A stretch of 64,000 nucleotides of DNA from Nitrospira sp. (GCA_036984305.1 BQWY01000001.1:1943501-2007500); one strand, 5' to 3'; shown: positions 53,845-62,606, numbered from the stretch's first letter. Numbers and translations: made by a program. The notes: generated from the letters alone by a model not told the origin.

Positions 53845-54266
53845 CGGACGCCTTGGGATCGGCGACTGAAATCGTGTACGTCGCGGCGGGTGTCGTCCAG
53901 CAGGACGGACGCTATCTGATTGCGAAGCGACCCAGGGGCACCCATTTGGAAGGCCTCTGGGAGTTTCCGGGAGGGAAGCGCGAGCCGGGAGAAACGATGG
54001 AAGCGTGCCTCCGTCGGGAATTGTGGGAGGAGTTGGCCGTCCGAATCGCCGATCCTGTGTTGCTGTGCGTGCTTCGACACGAGTACCCGGAGAAAACCGT
54101 CGAATTGCACTTCTTTCGCTGCCGCATCGTGCATGGAGAGGCACGTGCATCCGCGGGCAGCGAACTACGGTGGGCCACGGCGATGGAGTTGAGTCATTAT
54201 GCCTTTCCTCCGGCCGACCGTCCGGTCATTGCGGTTCTGCAGGGAGCAGAGATTTCGGCCCGATGA
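53841..54266 (+). CDS. mutT: MutT-type Nudix hydrolase (8-oxo-dGTP diphosphatase)
   Basis: The 141-residue protein contains VAAGVVQQDGRYLIAKRP, the Nudix box GGKREPGETMEACLRRELWE (G-x5-E-x7-R-E-x2-E-E), and the adjacent RHEYPEKTVELHFFRC strand typical of MutT. It should hydrolyse oxidised dGTP. Because it directly follows a MutY that lacks the MutT-like domain, it might also assist MutY in trans; that is inference. The ATG at 53841 overlaps the mutY stop, and an in-frame GTG at 53823 is the alternative. Confidence 0.88.
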   Translation: MTDALGSATEIVYVAAGVVQQDGRYLIAKRPRGTHLEGLWEFPGGKREPGETMEACLRRELWEELAVRIADPVLLCVLRHEYPEKTVELHFFRCRIVHGEARASAGSELRWATAMELSHYAFPPADRPVIAVLQGAEISAR

Positions 54267-54967
54267 AAATCGTGTTGGACATCGAGACCGTCCCGGCTCC
54301 GAAAGACGAATGGGCACGTATTGCGGGCGTGACCTTGGTGCAGGGAGAGGAGCCGGCACCGGATCTGTTCTCGCAGGCGGATCGCGAATCGCGCCAGCAC
54401 GATCAGGAGGAGCAATACGCCAGGTCAGCCTTCGACGGCACCTTTTCGCGCATTGTTTGTATCGGCGTCATCTTCTTGAACGATGATCTGGAGCCGCGCG
54501 GGGCGGTGTGCTGGTACGGTTCGAACGAGAAGGAATTGTTGCAGCGGTTCTGGCAGAGGATTGCCAAAGAGCGTCCTAGCTCATGGATCACCCACAATGG
54601 TCTGGGGTTCGATTTGCCCTTCATTAAGAAACGTTCCATCATTCATCAAGTCAAACCCGCCGTGGATATTAATTTGGCTAAATTTCGGAGCGAGCCCGTT
54701 TACGACACCATGGCGATATGGAGCAACTGGGATGCAAGGGGGTGGGTCAAGCTCGATACGCTGGCGCGGGCGCTCGGTGTCGAAGCGAAATCCGGCAGCG
54801 GCGACCAGGTGCTTCCGATGTGGGAACGGGGCGAAACGAAAGAGATAGCGCTGTATTGCCTCCACGATGCGTACGTGACGTATGCCTGTTACGCACGCAT
54901 GACCTTTCGCACACCTCTCTCGCGCGAAGTGCTACTCCTGCACTACGAACTGATCGAAACGACATGA
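54263..54967 (+). CDS. PolB-like 3'-5' exonuclease
   Basis: The 234-residue protein has DnaQ-type exonuclease motifs: LDIETVPAPKDEW (Exo I), THNGLGFDLPFIKKR (Exo II) and YCLHDAYVTYACY (Exo III with Y-x3-D). This matches the predicted PolB-like 3'-5' exonuclease family. Its ATG overlaps the stop of the MutT gene, so it is the third gene of a mutY-mutT-exonuclease operon. It is presumably a DNA-repair nuclease. Confidence 0.85.
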   Translation: MKIVLDIETVPAPKDEWARIAGVTLVQGEEPAPDLFSQADRESRQHDQEEQYARSAFDGTFSRIVCIGVIFLNDDLEPRGAVCWYGSNEKELLQRFWQRIAKERPSSWITHNGLGFDLPFIKKRSIIHQVKPAVDINLAKFRSEPVYDTMAIWSNWDARGWVKLDTLARALGVEAKSGSGDQVLPMWERGETKEIALYCLHDAYVTYACYARMTFRTPLSREVLLLHYELIETT

Positions 54968-54974
54968 AAGAGGA

Positions 54975-56000
54975 TCACTTGGTCTGGGTGATCCGATGAT
55001 CCGCGGAGTCTTTCTGAAGAATATCCAGAATGGCCTTGTGGCTGTCGGACGGTGGCGATTTTGTTGGAGCCTTGGTTTTTTTGGCCGAGGCTTTAGATTT
55101 TTTGGTGCCGGATTTTCGGGACGCTTTCTTGGACGGTGCCTTCTTGGTGGAACTCTCGGATTTGACCGCGGAGGTTTTGGCGGCTGTTGGCGACGAACCC
55201 GGCTTCGCAACCTCGGTAGGTGTGCTTGGCGCAATCGACACAGCCGCGCCGGTGGTTGTGGTCGGCGTCGTACTGCCAAAAACGGCGGTGGTAGGAGGTG
55301 ATGCCAGTGAATCCTCCCGCGCGGCACTGGGGTGCGAGGACGCTCCCGGCTTCTGGGCCGTCGTTTCGGTGTGTAGCCTGGCCAGTGCCACGTAGTCGAT
55401 GACAAAGCTCGTCAGATGGCCGTCCCCCAACCCGACGTCGGTCGGGGCACTCTGCGTCCGAGCCGCCGAAGCAGGCTCAAACTCCCATGCTCCGGTGGAC
55501 CTTGATGCGAGGAGCTTGCTCGATCGCCCGAAGGTCGTTGCCGCTGTTCCAGTAGGGCGAGACAGTAACGGTGTCAGGTACAGCGCCGGACCTTTGACGT
55601 AGAGCGTCCCCCCCGTCACTCCGTTGCCATCGTGGCCGGATGGGCGTACCCGAAAGACGACCATATCCTCCGGCCGAGCCTTGGCAAGGGCTTGTGCCAG
55701 GAGGGGTGCAAGATACTCGACGTCTTTTGGAGAATAGGCTCGGTCTGGTACGTCTGATTGACTGCGGACGCCCTCGAGCGCTCGACGTACGACGTCGGTA
55801 TCCAATTTTGCGGGATGTGATGCCTCGAAGGACCAATCGATCATTTCCTCCAGGGCGACCGTCGCCTCTTCCCCACGATGCACGATCGTTTGATTCTTGA
55901 ATAAACGGCTGCAACCGCTTGCGTTGACTGTAAGCAGGGCGGCGACTGCAACCAAGGTGCAAACGGTTATGGTGGATGTCCGAGGCGTGAGACCCTTCAT
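54975..56000 (-). CDS. Lipoprotein with basic Lys/Ala/Ser tail
   Basis: The 341-residue protein has a lipoprotein signal (VCTLVAVAALLTVNASGC), a structured region (residues 40-220, containing VFRVRPSGHDGNG and LTSFVIDYVALARLH) and a C-terminal low-complexity segment of Thr/Pro then Lys/Ala/Ser, similar in composition to histone H1 (KKAPSKKASRKSGTKKSK). I do not recognise the core domain. The tail might bind anionic polymer or DNA. It converges on the exonuclease gene, leaving seven bases. Confidence 0.72.
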   Translation of the reverse strand: MKGLTPRTSTITVCTLVAVAALLTVNASGCSRLFKNQTIVHRGEEATVALEEMIDWSFEASHPAKLDTDVVRRALEGVRSQSDVPDRAYSPKDVEYLAPLLAQALAKARPEDMVVFRVRPSGHDGNGVTGGTLYVKGPALYLTPLLSRPTGTAATTFGRSSKLLASRSTGAWEFEPASAARTQSAPTDVGLGDGHLTSFVIDYVALARLHTETTAQKPGASSHPSAAREDSLASPPTTAVFGSTTPTTTTGAAVSIAPSTPTEVAKPGSSPTAAKTSAVKSESSTKKAPSKKASRKSGTKKSKASAKKTKAPTKSPPSDSHKAILDILQKDSADHRITQTK

Positions 56001-56081
56001 AGGTCGCTCCCGGCAGAGGTGGCTAGAAACCGACTAAGGCAACGAAGGAACCTGACCGGTGTTGCAGGGCAGGAAGGTGAG

Positions 56082-56165
56082 CTACCAGATACCGAGTCCC
56101 ATGAGGATGAATCCCATTGTCATCCATCCCACCAGGCCGACTGAAATAATGGTTTCGAAGCTCAT
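56082..56165 (-). CDS. Candidate 27-residue single-TM membrane peptide
   Basis: A short frame reads MSFETIISVGLVGWMTMGFI followed by LMGLGIW and a stop, a near-ideal single membrane helix with a short N-terminal flank. A longer in-frame start (56303, 73 residues) exists but its extra part lacks protein character. There is no good ribosome site for either. Small single-helix proteins commonly act as subunits or regulators of membrane complexes; here nothing points to a partner. Confidence 0.32.
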   Translation of the reverse strand: MSFETIISVGLVGWMTMGFILMGLGIW

Positions 56166-56596
56166 GGCGTCCGTGTCACTCGAGTTGAAAAAGGTTGATC
56201 CGATCCTTCGTGTCTCCTCGTGACTATAGCCACAAGCAATCCACATGCCCATGAAGAATTGTTTTTTTACCGTTTTCTCCAGGGCTTGAGCGAGGGATAT
56301 CACCCCGTCTCATCCCTATGCCCGCTGAAAATAATATCTCGACCATAGGGTGATACATGATCTTTAAGTCACCGAAAATACAGCGAACCATGAGAGGCGA
56401 TATGTAGGTGGCCGACTGCATATTTCACCATGTCCCGGCCTATATGTGAGCACGTGGCGACCTTCGCTCCCAGCGTTGAAGCAAGCAGGAATTGGCAGCG
56501 AGTGACAGTTTCTGTACACAGGGGCAAAATTTGTGCGCAGTGGGCGAAATGGAAGGTTTATTCGTAGGGTATGGGACCAGGGAATGTTCCAATTGA
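56166..56596. other. Intergenic region, about 430 bases
   Basis: Apart from the possible extension of the small membrane frame, no gene, repeat or terminator was recognised between the lipoprotein and miaB. Confidence 0.5.
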
Positions 56597-57946
56597 TTAC
56601 GCCCGGATCGGTCGACCGAAGAGCGTCGTCACGGAGGCAGTCTCAACGAAGACATCGACGAGCTGGCCGGGTTGAACTCCATCCTGAGGAGCGTGAGCGG
56701 ATTTTTCCCATACCACTGTCAGATTGTCATCGCTCCGTCCCATCCATTGTTCCAAGGACCGTTTGCTGTGCCCTTCGACAAGGACGGAGATCGTATCCCC
56801 GATCCGGCTCTGATTGAGGGCTAAAGAGATCCCCTTTTGAAGTTGTACCAATCTGCCCACACGGTCGCTCTTGACCTGGTCGGGAACGTTGTCCGAGTAC
56901 TTGCGGGCGGCAATGGTATTTTTTCGCTCCGAGTATTTGAAGACGAAGGCAGCATGGAAGCGAACCTGCTCCATCGTCCGATAGGTATCCACGAACTCCC
57001 TGTCTGTCTCTGTCGGAAAGCCACATATGATGTCGGTCGTGAGCGCGATGCCCGGGTGTTTGCGGCGTATCGTATCCGTCAGTTCCAGAAATTCGCGTTG
57101 GCTGTAGGTTCGGCCCATGAGATCCAGAATACGATCGCTGCCGGCCTGGAGAGGCAAATGAATATGCTTGCAGATTCGTGGGTGTCCGGCGATCGCATCG
57201 AGGAGCGGTGGTGGAAAGTCCTTCGGATGCGGCGAAGTGAAGCGCACCCGCTCGATGCCGGGCGTGTCGGCCACGTGGGTGATCAGCCGCGCAAAATCCC
57301 ACTCATCGTAACGGTACGAGTTGACGTTCTGCCCCAAGAGTGTGACTTGGCGATGGCCTTGCTCGGCCAGCCGTCGAGTCTCTTCCAGGATGCCCTGCGG
57401 GTCGCGTGACCGTTCGCGCCCTCTTGTGTAGGGCACGACACAGAAGGTGCAAAAATTATCACAGCCTCGCATGATGGCGATCCAGGCGTTTACGCCCGGT
57501 TCACGATCGGGCAAGATGTCGTTGTACGTCTCATACTCGGACAGATCGACCGCGAGGCCTTTTTGCCGGAATCCTTGTTCGTCCGAATCAAGCGCCGCCT
57601 CGACCAGCTTCGGTAAGTGCCGATACCCGTCGGGACCCACCAGGATGTCCACCAGCGGTTCCTTGTCAGTCAGCTCGGACTTGAGGCTCTGAGCCATGCA
57701 GCCGAGCACACCGACCACGAGCGGACGTGATTTTTTGACCGCCCGCAGTTCGGCGAGGTGCCCGTATACCCGCGTGTGGGCATGCTCGCGAATCGCGCAG
57801 GTGTTCATCAATACGACATCGGCTTTCTCGCGGTCGTCCGTAAACTCGTACCCATCCTTCTTGAGGAGGCTTCGAACGAGTTCGGAATCGTACTCGTTCA
57901 TCTGACAGCCGAAGGTCTCAATATGGATGAAGCGTCGCATCGTCAC
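56597..57946 (-). CDS. miaB: tRNA-2-methylthio-N6-dimethylallyladenosine synthase
   Basis: The 449-residue protein has the UPF0004 domain cysteines (ETFGCQMNEYDS, LMNTCAIREHA, GVLGCMAQ), the radical SAM cluster motif RGCDNFCTFCVVPYTRG (C-x3-C-x2-C) and a C-terminal TRAM domain (GDTISVLVEGHSKRS). It adds the 2-methylthio group to i6A37 of tRNA. It overlaps the end of mtaB by four bases and is the downstream gene of the pair. Confidence 0.95.
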   Translation of the reverse strand: MTMRRFIHIETFGCQMNEYDSELVRSLLKKDGYEFTDDREKADVVLMNTCAIREHAHTRVYGHLAELRAVKKSRPLVVGVLGCMAQSLKSELTDKEPLVDILVGPDGYRHLPKLVEAALDSDEQGFRQKGLAVDLSEYETYNDILPDREPGVNAWIAIMRGCDNFCTFCVVPYTRGRERSRDPQGILEETRRLAEQGHRQVTLLGQNVNSYRYDEWDFARLITHVADTPGIERVRFTSPHPKDFPPPLLDAIAGHPRICKHIHLPLQAGSDRILDLMGRTYSQREFLELTDTIRRKHPGIALTTDIICGFPTETDREFVDTYRTMEQVRFHAAFVFKYSERKNTIAARKYSDNVPDQVKSDRVGRLVQLQKGISLALNQSRIGDTISVLVEGHSKRSLEQWMGRSDDNLTVVWEKSAHAPQDGVQPGQLVDVFVETASVTTLFGRPIRA

Positions 57947-59283
57947 GCCATCGCCAATGGGGCAGCCTGGGGAATGGTAAGCTCGGCAAGCGCGGTCTCG
58001 CCACTCAAGCCGGTGATGACCACATTTCGAATCGTATTGGCCACGACCCCGTCATCGGGAACGGCCACGCGCAAAAAGTTCCCCGTCGTTCCGTGCCGAC
58101 GGCCCTCCTTGACGGTTTTTTCAAACAAAGCGGACACGGTTTTCCCAATGTAACGTTGGTGGAAAGCTGCAGCCTTCCGGTTCGACAATCTCGCAAGCAG
58201 GCGGCTTCGTTGGGCGATACAAGCCGGTGGCACTTTCTCGCTGAGCTTCTGGGCCGCCGTGCCGGGTCGCTCCGAATAGCTGAACACATGACAGTACGAA
58301 AAAGGGTGCTCCTCGACGAATGCCAACGTGCGGGCGAACGCCGCGTCGTCTTCGCCTGGAAATCCGACCATAACATCGGTGCCTAGTCCCAGCTCGGGGA
58401 TTGCAGCTTCGGCCCGCTCGATCACGCGATGATACTCATCGGCCGTGTAGCGGCGATTCATGGCCGCGAGGATGGCATTGTCGGCACTCTGGATCGGAAT
58501 ATGCAAATAGCGACACAGCTTCGGAGACGCGCCCATATATGCAAGCAGATCATCGGCGATCGTGGTGGGCTCGATGGACGAAATGCGAATGCGTTCAATC
58601 TCGGGAATCTCCTCAAGCCGACGAATGACATCAACCAGTCCTGATCCATCGAAATCATATTGACCGATGTTGACCCCGGTAAGGACCAATTCTCGGTACC
58701 CGGCGGCGGCCAATTCGCTCGCCTCGCGCAGCAGGTCGGGGAGGGCGCGGCTCCGCTCGCGGCCACGTGCAAACGGGATCAGGCAAAAAGTGCACATGAA
58801 GTTGCACCCATCTTGAATCTTGAGCAACGCCCGTGTCGAATCGGCATAGGCTGTTCCGGGGAGAGTGAAGTCCTCCCGGTCGATGGAACGAGTGTGGACC
58901 ACTTCGGGGGCCGGGCGTTTTCGAAGGACATTAGGTTCCGGGAGATAGTCCGGTAAGCGCATCTTGTACTGCGTGCCGACCAGCAGGTCGATGCCTGCCA
59001 CGGCCCGCAACTGGTCGACCCCCGTTTGGGCATAGCATCCAGTCACCGCCACGAAGGCGCCGGGAGAATGGCGGAGCGTTTTCCGGATTGCATACCGGCA
59101 GTCTCTTTCGGCGTTCTCGGTAACCGAGCAGGTGTTGAGCACCAAGAGGTCGGTCTCCCCGCCGAAGGGAACCACCTGATAGCCTTTTCGTCTCAGCGAA
59201 TCGGCGAGGATCGACGTCTCAGCCTGGCTGAGACGGCAGCCGAGTGTATGCAGCGACGCGCGTGGTCGTGGAAAGCTGGTCAC
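57943..59283 (-). CDS. mtaB: tRNA t6A37 methylthiotransferase
   Basis: The 446-residue protein has the same layout as MiaB (LGCRLSQAETS, VLNTCSVTENAERDC, VTGCYAQ, then the cluster motif DGCNFMCTFCLIPFARGRER) but matches the MtaB branch by its EYHRVIERAEAAIPELGLGT and GFPGEDDAAFART blocks. It converts t6A37 to ms2t6A37. Its stop overlaps the start of miaB, so the two thiotransferases form one operon. Confidence 0.93.
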   Translation of the reverse strand: MTSFPRPRASLHTLGCRLSQAETSILADSLRRKGYQVVPFGGETDLLVLNTCSVTENAERDCRYAIRKTLRHSPGAFVAVTGCYAQTGVDQLRAVAGIDLLVGTQYKMRLPDYLPEPNVLRKRPAPEVVHTRSIDREDFTLPGTAYADSTRALLKIQDGCNFMCTFCLIPFARGRERSRALPDLLREASELAAAGYRELVLTGVNIGQYDFDGSGLVDVIRRLEEIPEIERIRISSIEPTTIADDLLAYMGASPKLCRYLHIPIQSADNAILAAMNRRYTADEYHRVIERAEAAIPELGLGTDVMVGFPGEDDAAFARTLAFVEEHPFSYCHVFSYSERPGTAAQKLSEKVPPACIAQRSRLLARLSNRKAAAFHQRYIGKTVSALFEKTVKEGRRHGTTGNFLRVAVPDDGVVANTIRNVVITGLSGETALAELTIPQAAPLAMA

Positions 59284-59443
59284 GGGTAAACATTATAAGA
59301 AACCGCCGACGACCTGGGCAAGACGATAGGCTCCGTGTGAATCACTTCACGAAGCAACCCGCTTTGTGAGTCAGAACGATTGACAGTCGACCATGCAGCC
59401 GATAGAGTGATGCGGCTGGTCCATGGCGAAAGGAGGTATCCGG

Positions 59444-59848
59444 ATGCTGCTGTTTCGATGGTGTCTGACCACCTTCCTTCTGATCTCGGCGACATCGAGT
59501 TCGCTGGCAAGCCCCCATACCCCTCTGCCGGTTGAGCCCGAGTACGACGTCCGCATCGACGAACTCTACGACCATGAAGCCCGCTTGTTTATCCTGCTCT
59601 ATTCGTTGAACGGCAGCGGAGAAGTCGACTACATTACCGCGCGCCCCGTGATCGAGTACAGCCGGAGCAATTACGGCAATCCCGTCTACTATACCGATCA
59701 GAATCCGCTCTTCTATTGGTGGAATCACACCATGTTCAATGATCCCGAACAGGACGGCGTGAATGGGAACGAGCGGGTGTACGAAGAGAATATCGAATTC
59801 GATATCTCCCGCTACAAACCGTGCCTCTTCAATGGGCAACCCTGTTAG
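59444..59848 (+). CDS. Secreted hypothetical protein
   Basis: The ATG at 59444 is set by an excellent ribosome site (AAAGGAGGT, six bases upstream), giving 134 residues with a signal peptide (ending SSLAS). The mature part is rich in Tyr, Asn and Asp (ITARPVIEYSRSNYGNPVYY, DPEQDGVNGNERVYEENIEF) and ends with a Cys pair in KPCLFNGQPC. I do not recognise a family. It is divergent from mtaB. Confidence 0.75.
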   Translation: MLLFRWCLTTFLLISATSSSLASPHTPLPVEPEYDVRIDELYDHEARLFILLYSLNGSGEVDYITARPVIEYSRSNYGNPVYYTDQNPLFYWWNHTMFNDPEQDGVNGNERVYEENIEFDISRYKPCLFNGQPC

Positions 59849-59895
59849 CAGGGCGCTGAACATGGTCGGTATCTCGCTCGTCCGGCCCGGGCATC

Positions 59896-60213
59896 TCACT
59901 GTGTGTCCTTGACCCGATCGCTGTTCTCGCCTTGCTCGTCATCCTCGTGAAATCTGAGAAACTTGCCCAGTCGATGACTCAGAGCGCCGGTTTGTTGGGA
60001 AGTAAAACGCGTCCCGGAGCGGAATTGGATGGGCAGATGGGGGCCGTTTTGCATATGCTGCGAGGCCTCAGTCTCTAGTCGCATTCCTTGCCCGTTATCC
60101 CGCCTGGTGATCTCAACGTGTGAGTTCTTACAGGTGCACCGCTCACTCCTCCGGGACAGCGCGAGCCGAATTGCTGGGGCTCTTGGCGACCACTGGAGTT
60201 CGCGGAACGTCAC
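59896..60213 (-). CDS. Candidate hypothetical protein
   Basis: A 105-codon frame with a plausible C-terminal part (HVEITRRDNGQGMRLETEAS, LSHRLGKFLRFHEDDEQ) lies in an otherwise empty 450-base gap. The first 30 residues look less protein-like, so the start may be internal. No ribosome site is evident. It converges on the secreted protein gene. Evidence is limited to composition. Confidence 0.35.
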   Translation of the reverse strand: MTFRELQWSPRAPAIRLALSRRSERCTCKNSHVEITRRDNGQGMRLETEASQHMQNGPHLPIQFRSGTRFTSQQTGALSHRLGKFLRFHEDDEQGENSDRVKDTQ

Positions 60214-60296
60214 GAAGTATGCAATTTCGTGCCCCTCCTGCGCGGCTATGGTAGAACACGCTGGAGCACCGCACGCATTCGATCGACGCCTCCCGC

Positions 60297-61553
60297 ATGC
60301 TGACTTCCCTCGCTAATCGTCGCATCGCCGTGATGTTACCCTTGGGGTTCGCCTCGGGTCTTCCACTGGCTCTGACGACGGGCACTCTTCAGGCCTGGCT
60401 GTCCGTGGCTGGTGTTGACCTCAAAACTATCGGGATCTTCACGCTGGTCGGCCTTCCGTACACGCTAAAATTTTTATGGGCGCCGGTGATGGATCGATTC
60501 GTCCCGCCGTGGTTAGGGCGCCGGCGCGGGTGGATGCTGGCCACCCAGATCACCTTGATGGTCGGTGTGGCTGTGATGGCCGCCATTGATCCGGCGCGCT
60601 GGCCCTGGTGGATGGGTCTGGCGGCGCTCGTCGTCGCCTTCACCTCTGCCTCCCAAGATATCGTCTTCGATGCCTATCGGACGGATACCCTCCGGCCGCA
60701 AGAGCGTGGATTCGGAGCGGCGGTATGGGTCAACGGATATCGTCTTGCGATGATCGTGTCGGCGGTCTTGGCTCTGATACTGGCCGAGAGGATCGGGTGG
60801 GCCAACACCTACCTGGTGATGGTGGGATTCATGACGATCGGTGTGGCGGCGATTCTGACTGGCCCGGAACCGGAATGTGCGCAGGAGAGCCCTGCGTCGA
60901 TCCAGGAAGCATTTCTCGGTCCGATCGTCGAGTTCTTTCATCGCGGCTTCGGACTGCAACTCGTTTTGCTCGTCGCGTTGTACAAGATTGGTGATGCCTT
61001 TGCCGGAGCGCTTCAAACGGCGTTTTTCATCCGTGGGGTCGGGTTCTCGGCCGCCGATGTCGGTTACATGAAGGGACTCGGTATCGGCCTCACGTTGGTG
61101 GGCGCTTTGGCGGGCGGGGTCGGCATGACGCGACTGGGACTCGTTCGGTCGCTACTCATATTCGGGGCTCTCCAGGCACTGTCCAATCTGTCCTTCGTGC
61201 TGCTGGCATCAGCGGGCAAAAGTTATCCGTTGCTCGTATTCGCAATCGCGTCCGAAAATCTCACAGGCGGGATGGGCACGGCTGCCTTCGTGGCGCTGGT
61301 CATGGCGCTGTGCCACCACAAATACACGGCGACCCAGTTTGCGCTTTTGTCGTCGGTCGAGGCGTTGGGGCGAGTCCTGCTGGGGAGGCCGTCCGCGGAT
61401 CTGGTCGACTGGATCGGTTGGGGACCGTACTTCCTTGTGACGTTCTTCGCCTCGATACCGGGCTTATACTTGGTCTGGTCATTGAGGAGTGAGATCAACC
61501 GAGCCGAACACGTCCAGTCGTCTCGCGGAGCGGTGGCCTCAGAGCCCGTGTGA
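60297..61553 (+). CDS. AmpG-like MFS permease
   Basis: The 418-residue protein has twelve hydrophobic segments and the AmpG landmarks GFASGLPLALTTGTLQAWLS, LKFLWAPVMDRF and RRRGWMLATQ, then the ASQDIVFDAYRTDTL motif. Family members import anhydro-muropeptides for cell-wall recycling. No ampD, nagZ or beta-lactamase gene is next to it, so transport of another compound is possible. The ATG at 60297 is the only reasonable start. Confidence 0.85.
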   Translation: MLTSLANRRIAVMLPLGFASGLPLALTTGTLQAWLSVAGVDLKTIGIFTLVGLPYTLKFLWAPVMDRFVPPWLGRRRGWMLATQITLMVGVAVMAAIDPARWPWWMGLAALVVAFTSASQDIVFDAYRTDTLRPQERGFGAAVWVNGYRLAMIVSAVLALILAERIGWANTYLVMVGFMTIGVAAILTGPEPECAQESPASIQEAFLGPIVEFFHRGFGLQLVLLVALYKIGDAFAGALQTAFFIRGVGFSAADVGYMKGLGIGLTLVGALAGGVGMTRLGLVRSLLIFGALQALSNLSFVLLASAGKSYPLLVFAIASENLTGGMGTAAFVALVMALCHHKYTATQFALLSSVEALGRVLLGRPSADLVDWIGWGPYFLVTFFASIPGLYLVWSLRSEINRAEHVQSSRGAVASEPV

Positions 61554-61576
61554 GAAGAGCCGTCGTCCGTCGCCGT

Positions 61577-61870
61577 CTAGGTTTTGATGCGCCGCTGGAG
61601 GTAAAGAATGTACAACATCAAAACCGGAAGCGGCGCAAGGAGAAACGGCACCAGCCACAGCAGCGCCTGCTGGCCACGGACGCGTGCTTGGTCGATCATC
61701 CAAACGAAGACCCAGACGACCAAGCCGACATAGTTGAGCGACATCCACCGTGTCGTATGGATTTTGAGTCCGCTGCCGGAATCGGCCGGGCCCTGAATGA
61801 GAAAGAGCGCCAGGAGGAGCACGAATCCTCCCAGCAGCACGGCAGCGAGTCGTTTGCTCCAAACGTACAT
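61577..61870 (-). CDS. Small three-TM membrane protein
   Basis: The 97-residue product starts at an ATG (61870) with a strong GGAGGAGGA ribosome site. It has three hydrophobic segments (LLGGFVLLLALFLI, YVGLVVWVFVWMI, ALLWLVPFLLAPLPVLML) and a basic C-terminus (YLQRRIKT). Family not recognised. It is convergent with the permease gene. A longer upstream frame was rejected because it lacks protein character. Confidence 0.72.
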   Translation of the reverse strand: MYVWSKRLAAVLLGGFVLLLALFLIQGPADSGSGLKIHTTRWMSLNYVGLVVWVFVWMIDQARVRGQQALLWLVPFLLAPLPVLMLYILYLQRRIKT

Positions 61871-61944
61871 GCAGTCCTCCTCCGGCAAGCGCGAATGAAA
61901 TGCGGCGAGCGGGCGTAGGCTACTGAGAGGAATGGGGATTGTCA

Positions 61945-62376
61945 ATGAAGCCGAAGCGTTCACTGCATGCGACCGGGCGGGGAACGTCCGCATCCGGCGG
62001 CGCCGGGTCTCGTGTGCGCCTCGTTCTGGTCGTCTGCGTGACGGCGCTGCTCGTCGGCCTCTGGGCGAGCAACCCCTCCGCCGAGCACTATCAACGGTAC
62101 CTGGAACAGCAACTGGCGGCGCGTGCGTCCACGATCGACCCAAGCATCGGCGGTGAGGAGCGGCGGCGGCTCGAGATGATGATTGCGGTCAAGGGACGGC
62201 GATTGATGACGGCCGTGGTTCATGATCACACACGACGCTATACAGTGGGTATGGCCAGTCTCTACGTGTCAGATCTTCCCGACGTTCATCTCACCACGCT
62301 CGGATTCGCCACGATCTTTGTTCCCGTGAGCGGTCACGAACGTGGAATTCTGGTTCTCGGCCGCCTGCTCTTTTAG
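61945..62376 (+). CDS. Single-TM protein, possibly DUF4359-like
   Basis: The 143-residue product has a basic Gly/Ser-rich N-terminus, one membrane helix (VRLVLVVCVTALLVGLW, near residues 24-40) and an extracytoplasmic part with LEMMIAVKGRRLMTAVVHDH and YVSDLPDVHLTTLGFATIF. The last segment resembles DUF4359-type proteins, but only weakly. The ATG at 61945 is preceded by GGGGATT. Function unknown. Confidence 0.6.
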   Translation: MKPKRSLHATGRGTSASGGAGSRVRLVLVVCVTALLVGLWASNPSAEHYQRYLEQQLAARASTIDPSIGGEERRRLEMMIAVKGRRLMTAVVHDHTRRYTVGMASLYVSDLPDVHLTTLGFATIFVPVSGHERGILVLGRLLF

Positions 62377-62526
62377 GCCTACCGACACGATTCCGTAGAG
62401 ACGCAAGACTTCGATGGATATTTCTATGGGCATTTCTGTGGATAAATGGCGCCTCTTTTCGCGCTAGATCGCTCAGTACGGCCCTTTGGCAGAATCCACA
62501 GCCTATCCCTCCTCTTCACAGGTAAA
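62377..62526. other. Upstream region of the nrd promoter
   Basis: No gene seen. The AT-content rises toward the promoter at 62527; there is no recognisable cobalamin riboswitch, although the downstream gene is for a B12-dependent enzyme. Confidence 0.5.
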
Positions 62527-62574
62527 ACACAATATTTAGTGTTGACAAAAAATCATGATACCTATATGTAGGTG
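62527..62574 (+). promoter_or_regulatory. Tandem NrdR-type boxes over the nrdJ promoter
   Basis: Box 1 (62527-62542, ACACAATATTTAGTGT) matches the NrdR consensus ACACTATATATAGTGT at 14 of 16 bases, both differences being A/T swaps. Box 2 (62559-62574, TACCTATATGTAGGTG) is a weaker palindrome with its centre 32 bases further on, about three helical turns. A TTGACA -35 hexamer starts at 62542, just at the edge of box 1, and box 2 covers the likely -10 region (TATATG at 62563). NrdR is the ATP/dATP-responsive repressor of ribonucleotide reductase genes; bound to both boxes it would block this promoter. Confidence 0.85.
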
Positions 62575-62582
62575 CCAACAAA

Positions 62583-62606
62583 CTTTGTGGCCCGGAACCC
62601 ACAAAG
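62583..62606 (+). other. Leader hairpin upstream of nrdJ
   Basis: An eight-base-pair stem (CTTTGTGG with CCACAAAG) with an eight-base loop lies just past the promoter, followed by GGGCGCCC and five T about 25 bases later. It may be part of a leader attenuator or only a stabilising hairpin. Confidence 0.45.

Noticed and set aside
61871-62143. N-terminal extension of the small membrane protein at 61577
   Set aside because: The extra 91 residues are Arg/Pro-rich without structure and the ATG at 61870 has an ideal ribosome site.
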